Assembly: GCF_009734425.1 (NCBI RefSeq)
Contig: NZ_CP046455.1
Span: 1,860,001-1,924,000, forward strand
Reading direction: 5' to 3'
DNA: 64,000 nt
Source of the DNA: Corynebacterium occultum
Lineage (GTDB): Bacteria; Actinomycetota; Actinomycetes; Mycobacteriales; Mycobacteriaceae
The notes beneath the pieces were generated by a model. It was not told the DNA's origin and did not search any database. It was given only the letters and a program-made list of their open reading frames with translations. The position numbers and the translations under genes are program-made. Below are positions 56,269-64,000 of the stretch, piece by piece (position 1 is the first letter of the stretch; each line of letters opens with the position of its first letter).

Positions 56269-56477
56269 GTGTGGCTCCTTTTGGTCACTGGGCAGTTCAG
56301 ACACCCGCCACTTTTCGGCGGGCCGGTTCAACCCTTGGTTTTAACCTGCGGGTGACGCACCGGCCGACCGTGGTCGGTTGCGGTGTTACGCAGGAAAGTT
56401 TCTGATGCAGACAAGCATGTCCACAACCCGGATAACTATACCTTCCCGGTCAGGCAGAAAGAAATCAGTGGTGCCGC

Positions 56478-56483
56478 TATGAT
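56478..56483 (+). promoter_or_regulatory. -10 box of a leaderless ankyrin-gene transcript
   Basis: TATGAT ends 6 nt before the GTG at 56490, so transcription should start at the start codon. No Shine-Dalgarno sequence is present. Confidence 0.5.
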
Positions 56484-56489
56484 GTATCT

Positions 56490-56945
56490 GTGCTTTCCCA
56501 TGAGCTGATCAGGTATTTCGACGAGTCGCGTATCGATGCCCTCCTCCTACACCGGGACCTCGATGCTCTGGACGCTTTTCTCCTGGGCCCCGGCATTGAT
56601 GCCCGGGACCGGTCGGGGCACACGGTCCTGATGCGTGCAGCCGCTGAATTCAATCTGCTGGTCCTGGCGCACCTGCTCTCCGGTGGTGCCGACCCTTCGC
56701 TTGTCGACGACCGCGCCCGCACCGCCCTGCATCATGCCGCGATTGTCGGCAATGATGCCGCCGCCGAGCTGCTGGTGGACGCCGGCGCCCCCGTCGATGC
56801 CACCGACCAGGAGCTGCGCACTCCCCTGTGGCACGCCGCCTCCCAGCATCTCCCCGATTCCGCGATCGTGGATGTGCTGCTGCGGGCCGGGGCGGATCCC
56901 CGGAAGCGGGATATCCACGGGGTCTGCCCAGAGGACATGATCTAG
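56490..56945 (+). CDS. Ankyrin-repeat protein
   Basis: A 151-residue cytoplasmic protein made of about three ankyrin repeats: DRSGHTVLMRAAAEFNLLVL, DDRARTALHHAAIVGNDAAA and DQELRTPLWHAASQHLPDSA, ending RDIHGVCPEDMI. No catalytic or membrane part is present. Ankyrin repeats mediate protein contacts; the partner is unknown. The GTG start is supported by a TATGAT box (56478-56483). It ends 5 bp from the convergent MFS gene. Confidence 0.88.
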   Translation: MLSHELIRYFDESRIDALLLHRDLDALDAFLLGPGIDARDRSGHTVLMRAAAEFNLLVLAHLLSGGADPSLVDDRARTALHHAAIVGNDAAAELLVDAGAPVDATDQELRTPLWHAASQHLPDSAIVDVLLRAGADPRKRDIHGVCPEDMI

Positions 56946-56950
56946 GGGCG

Positions 56951-58417
56951 CTAAGCTGCCTGCGCTTCACGCATGCCAGAACGTACCGACCATCCGGCGA
57001 TGGCGATGACGACCCCCATGCCGGCCATGGACCACCACACCGGTTGCGCAGCTGCCTCAAAGCCGCTGGGGCCGCCGGCACCGAGCCGGGCGACCACCAG
57101 GGAACCGAAAATCGCGGCACCCAGACCATTGCCGATCTGCCGGGCAGTGGAGGTGACCGCCGCTGCGGTACCGGCCTGCGCCTTGGGCAGGCCGGAGACA
57201 GCGGCATTGGTGATGGGGGTGTTGACGCTGCCGAAGCCGATGCCGTAGACGCCGAAGGCGAGGCAGAGATACCAGAGCGGGCTGTCCAGGTCGATGAAGC
57301 TGAGCAATAACCCACCCAGGGCCATCACCGCGCCCGCGAAGATCAGGACCGGGGCGGGGCCTCGGGCGGCCACCAGCCGGCCGGAAGCTGGGGCGCAGAT
57401 GGCGACCATCAGCGCCAGCGGCAGCAGCAGCAACCCGGCACTCATCGGGCTGAGTCCCCGAGCCTGCTGCAGGAAAAGGTTGATGACGAAAAGGAAACCG
57501 CTGGTGGAGGCGAAAGCCACCAGAGCACAGATCACCGCGACGCTGAAAATCCGGGAACGGAAAAGCGAGGGCGCGAGCAAAGGGGTGTCAGTGCGAGTCT
57601 CCCACCAGAGGAAAACCCCCAGCGCCCCCAGCGCCCCAATGAAGCAACCCACCACGAGGGGGTGCGACCAACCGAGCGAGCCACCCTGAATCAGGGCGGT
57701 GTTGATGCTGACCAGGAAGACAATCATCAGGATCTGGCCGGGCGGATCCAGACGGCGGTGGGTGCCGGCATTGGATTCCGGGATGAAGAGCGCAGCAAGC
57801 ACCACCGCCAGCAGGGCGATGGGCACATTGATCCAGAAGACGGCACGCCAGCTGACCAGATCCACCAGCAGGCCACCGATCGGGGGGCCCAGCGCCATGG
57901 CGACGCCGATGACACCACTCCAGATTCCCAATGCCTTCGCCCGCTGGGCGGGGTTGGTGAAAGCGTTGGTGATGATGGACAGTGCCACCGGGTTGAGCAT
58001 GGACCCACCCAGCCCCTGCAGCACCCGCGCGGCGATGAGTATCTCGGCGTTGGGGGCGAAAGAACTGAGCAGGGAACCCAGCGCGAAGAAGATCAGTCCG
58101 GCCTGAAACACCCGACGGCGACCAATGCGGTCGGCAACAGAGCCGGAGAGCATGAGAAATCCTGCCAGCGCCAGAGAATAGGCGCTGATCACCCACTGCA
58201 ACTGGGTGACACTGGCACCCAGGGACACACCCATGGCGGGCAGTGCCACATTAACCGCATTGGAGTCCATGCTGATGATGAACACACTCATACAGCAGGT
58301 GTAGAGCAGGATCATCCTGCCCCGGTCGCTGAGTTGGTCTAATCCGGCGGTACCGGACACCTTAACCGGCATCCCTGCCGCCGCTCTGGGGCGTTGCCCT
58401 TCACGATCCCTGCGCAT
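56951..58417 (-). CDS. MFS drug exporter, 14-helix DHA2 type
   Basis: A 488-residue plasma-membrane antiporter of the EmrB/QacA type. Signs: about 14 apolar helices; motif D1-like MDSNAVNVALPAMG in helix 1; motif A variant SGSVADRIGRRRVF; motif C GVIGVAMALGPPIGGLLVD in helix 5. The substrate range is not predictable from sequence. The start is ATG 58417, with AGGAG 8 nt upstream. No TetR or MarR regulator gene adjoins it. Confidence 0.9.
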   Translation of the reverse strand: MRRDREGQRPRAAAGMPVKVSGTAGLDQLSDRGRMILLYTCCMSVFIISMDSNAVNVALPAMGVSLGASVTQLQWVISAYSLALAGFLMLSGSVADRIGRRRVFQAGLIFFALGSLLSSFAPNAEILIAARVLQGLGGSMLNPVALSIITNAFTNPAQRAKALGIWSGVIGVAMALGPPIGGLLVDLVSWRAVFWINVPIALLAVVLAALFIPESNAGTHRRLDPPGQILMIVFLVSINTALIQGGSLGWSHPLVVGCFIGALGALGVFLWWETRTDTPLLAPSLFRSRIFSVAVICALVAFASTSGFLFVINLFLQQARGLSPMSAGLLLLPLALMVAICAPASGRLVAARGPAPVLIFAGAVMALGGLLLSFIDLDSPLWYLCLAFGVYGIGFGSVNTPITNAAVSGLPKAQAGTAAAVTSTARQIGNGLGAAIFGSLVVARLGAGGPSGFEAAAQPVWWSMAGMGVVIAIAGWSVRSGMREAQAA

Positions 58418-58480
58418 CCTCACCACTCCTAAATTTCCCCGGAGGTTTGCGCCGGGTCGTCCAGCGGGCCAAGACAAGGG

Positions 58481-58512
58481 AAAACCTCATCTCCCCAGAG
58501 AGGGAGATGAGG
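58481..58512 (-). terminator. Rho-independent terminator of ffh
   Basis: CCTCATCTCCC pairs perfectly with GGGAGATGAGG around a 6-nt loop; the minus strand continues TTTTCCC. It lies 15 bp after the ffh stop codon. Confidence 0.85.
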
Positions 58513-58527
58513 CAGACCCTGGGCCAG

Positions 58528-60183
58528 CTACTTCTTATCTTGCCCGAAATCCAGGTTGTCCAGGTCAATATTCTCCATGCCCTTGGGCAACTTCGGCATT
58601 CCCGGCATCCCACCACCGAGACCCGGCATCCCGCCATCGCCAGCTTCCATCTGTTTCTGAAGCTGCTGCAGTTGTGCCATGTCCGGTATTCCCGGCATCC
58701 CGCCGCCCGGCATACCCGGCATACCCGGCATACCGCCACCGGGCATGCCGCCCCCACGAGTCTGTTTTGCGGGCCTGCGCTTTCCGTTCTTGCCCTTACG
58801 TCCCTTGGGCTTCTTCTTGGTGGCGCTACGCATCGGGCCACCCATGCCGAACTGGCTGGCCATCTGGCCCATCATCTTCTTCGCCTCGAAGAAGCGCTCC
58901 ACCAGCTGATTGACATCGGCGACGGTGACACCGGAGCCGGTGGCAATGCGCTTGCGACGGGAGGCGTTGAGGACCTTGGGGTTGTCGCGTTCCGCCGGGG
59001 TCATGCCGCGGATGATGGCCTGGATGCGGTCGAGCTGCTTCTCATCGACCATGTCGGCCATCTGATTCATCTGCTTGCCGCCGGGCAGCATCTTCAGCAG
59101 ATTGCCCACCGGGCCCATGCGACGGATCATCAGCATCTGGTCGAGGAAGTCCTCCAGGGTGAGCTCACCGCTACCCAGCTTGGCGGCGGTCTCCTCCGCC
59201 TTCTTCTGGTCGAGGACCCCTTCGGCCTGCTCGATCAGGGAGAGAACATCGCCCATGCCGAGGATCCGGCTGGCCATGCGCTCCGGGTGGAAGATATCGA
59301 AATCTTCCAGCTTCTCACCGGTGGAGGCGTACATGATGGGCTTGCCGGTGACCTCACGGATGGAGAGCGCGGCACCACCACGGGCATCACCGTCGAGCTT
59401 GGTCAGGACAACACCGGTGAAGTCCACACCCTCGCGGAAAGCTTCAGCGGTGGTGACGGCATCCTGGCCGATCATCGCATCGATGACGAAGAGGACTTCA
59501 TCCGGGTTGACGGCCTCACGGATATTGCGGGCCTGGGTCATCAGGGTTTCATCGATGCCGAGACGACCGGCGGTATCGACGATGACGACATCATGCTGCA
59601 GCCGCTTGGCCTCCTCGATGCCGCGGCGGGCGACATCAACCGGATCACCGTGGGAGGTGCCCATCTCATGATCCGCGGAACCGAGGGCCGTGCCGGGATC
59701 GGGGGCGAAGGTGGGGACACCGGCCCGCTCACCGACGATCTGGAGCTGCTGGACCGCGCCGGGACGCTGCAGATCACAGGCCACCAGCATGGGGGTGTGC
59801 CCCTGGTTGGTGAGATGCTTGGCCAGCTTACCCGCCAGGGTGGTCTTACCTGCACCCTGGAGACCGGCGAGCATGATGACGGTGGGCGGATTCTTGGCCA
59901 GCTGCAGGCGGCGGGTTTCGCCACCGAGGATCTCCACGAGCTCCTCGTTGACGATCTTGATGACCTGCTGCGCCGGGTTCAGCGCCTCCGAGACCTCAAC
60001 ACCGGCGGCGCGTTCCTTGATGCGCTTGATGAAGCCGCGGACGACGCTGAGCGAGACGTCGGCTTCGAGCAGGGCAAGGCGGATTTCCCGGGCGGTGGCG
60101 CTGATGTCCGCCTCAGTCAGTTTGCCCTTTCCACGCAGCCCCTTGAGGGCGCCGGTCAACCGATCGGACAAAGACTCAAACAC
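58528..60183 (-). CDS. ffh: Signal recognition particle protein Ffh (SRP54)
   Basis: GTPase that binds signal sequences on ribosomes and delivers them to FtsY. 551 residues: N domain (MFESLSDRLTGALKGL), G domain with GLQGAGKTTLAGKLA, VDTAGRLGID and TKLDGDARGG, and the M domain with MIRRMGPVGNLLKMLPG and SGVTVADVNQLVERFFEAKK. The C terminus carries a glycine-methionine-proline-rich stretch (GGGMPG repeats) longer than in E. coli. The GTG start at 60183 follows GGGAGTGC. Terminator at 58481-58512. Confidence 0.97.
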   Translation of the reverse strand: MFESLSDRLTGALKGLRGKGKLTEADISATAREIRLALLEADVSLSVVRGFIKRIKERAAGVEVSEALNPAQQVIKIVNEELVEILGGETRRLQLAKNPPTVIMLAGLQGAGKTTLAGKLAKHLTNQGHTPMLVACDLQRPGAVQQLQIVGERAGVPTFAPDPGTALGSADHEMGTSHGDPVDVARRGIEEAKRLQHDVVIVDTAGRLGIDETLMTQARNIREAVNPDEVLFVIDAMIGQDAVTTAEAFREGVDFTGVVLTKLDGDARGGAALSIREVTGKPIMYASTGEKLEDFDIFHPERMASRILGMGDVLSLIEQAEGVLDQKKAEETAAKLGSGELTLEDFLDQMLMIRRMGPVGNLLKMLPGGKQMNQMADMVDEKQLDRIQAIIRGMTPAERDNPKVLNASRRKRIATGSGVTVADVNQLVERFFEAKKMMGQMASQFGMGGPMRSATKKKPKGRKGKNGKRRPAKQTRGGGMPGGGMPGMPGMPGGGMPGIPDMAQLQQLQKQMEAGDGGMPGLGGGMPGMPKLPKGMENIDLDNLDFGQDKK

Positions 60184-60236
60184 GTGTGCACTCCCCTGGG
60201 ATCCATTGCTGTGCTAGCTGCTATAACTCCCCCATG

Positions 60237-64000
<3,764 letters not shown>

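Noticed and set aside
58679-58760. Short repeats in the 3' part of ffh, considered as a CRISPR-like or satellite array
   Set aside because: They are codon-level repeats of Gly-Met-Pro in the Ffh C terminus, in frame with no spacers.

Overview
The window is a GC-rich stretch of chromosome from a member of the genus Corynebacterium. The evidence is gene content and order: mycothione reductase beside malate:quinone oxidoreductase, an amtB-glnK-glnD nitrogen block, an ispG / site-2 protease / dxr block, cdsA-frr-pyrH-tsf-rpsB, and rimM-trmD-rpsP-ffh. This is the arrangement I remember from C. glutamicum, but with higher GC. Many genes show the corynebacterial leaderless layout, with a TANNNT -10 box 6-9 nt before the start codon. 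The species cannot be named from sequence alone.

Layout. 1-16 kb: proS (cut by the left edge), yaaA, cobA, selO, a double VOC protein, mqo, an alpha/beta hydrolase, mtr, an rraA-like gene, an FtsX-type ABC exporter pair and a membrane protein. 15-22 kb: map and a lipoprotein class B penicillin-binding protein, then ispG, site-2 protease and dxr, so two steps of the MEP isoprenoid pathway flank an intramembrane protease. 22.9-28.7 kb: an accessory segment with remnants of an IS6-family element at both edges. It holds a fluoride riboswitch upstream of a truncated crcB, a divergent glucose-6-phosphate dehydrogenase paralogue, a cold-shock gene with a structured leader, a Tat-exported PhoX-type phosphatase and a decayed transposase. 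28.7-43.5 kb: core housekeeping genes (rlmN, lapA, cdsA, frr, pyrH, tsf, rpsB, an M23 peptidase, xerC, dprA, comM, yraN, rnhB, lepB, rplS).

43.8-48.1 kb is a thiamine operon, thiE-thiO-thiS-thiG-thiF, under a TPP riboswitch whose closing stem uses the ribosome binding site. 48.1-64 kb holds tex, a DUF222/HNH nuclease preceded by two LexA-box-like sites, trmD with an unusual C-terminal extension, rimM, a methyltransferase and cupin pair, rpsP, an ankyrin protein, an MFS exporter, ffh, glnD, glnK and amtB (cut by the right edge).

Most of the window is ordinary core chromosome. The points most worth checking are the 22.9-28.7 kb island with its intact-looking fluoride riboswitch and broken channel gene, the G6PDH paralogue lacking the substrate-binding lysine, the TrmD extension, and the predicted SOS control of the HNH nuclease. 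I saw no CRISPR array, no tRNA or rRNA gene, and no clearly new multi-gene defence or biosynthetic system.
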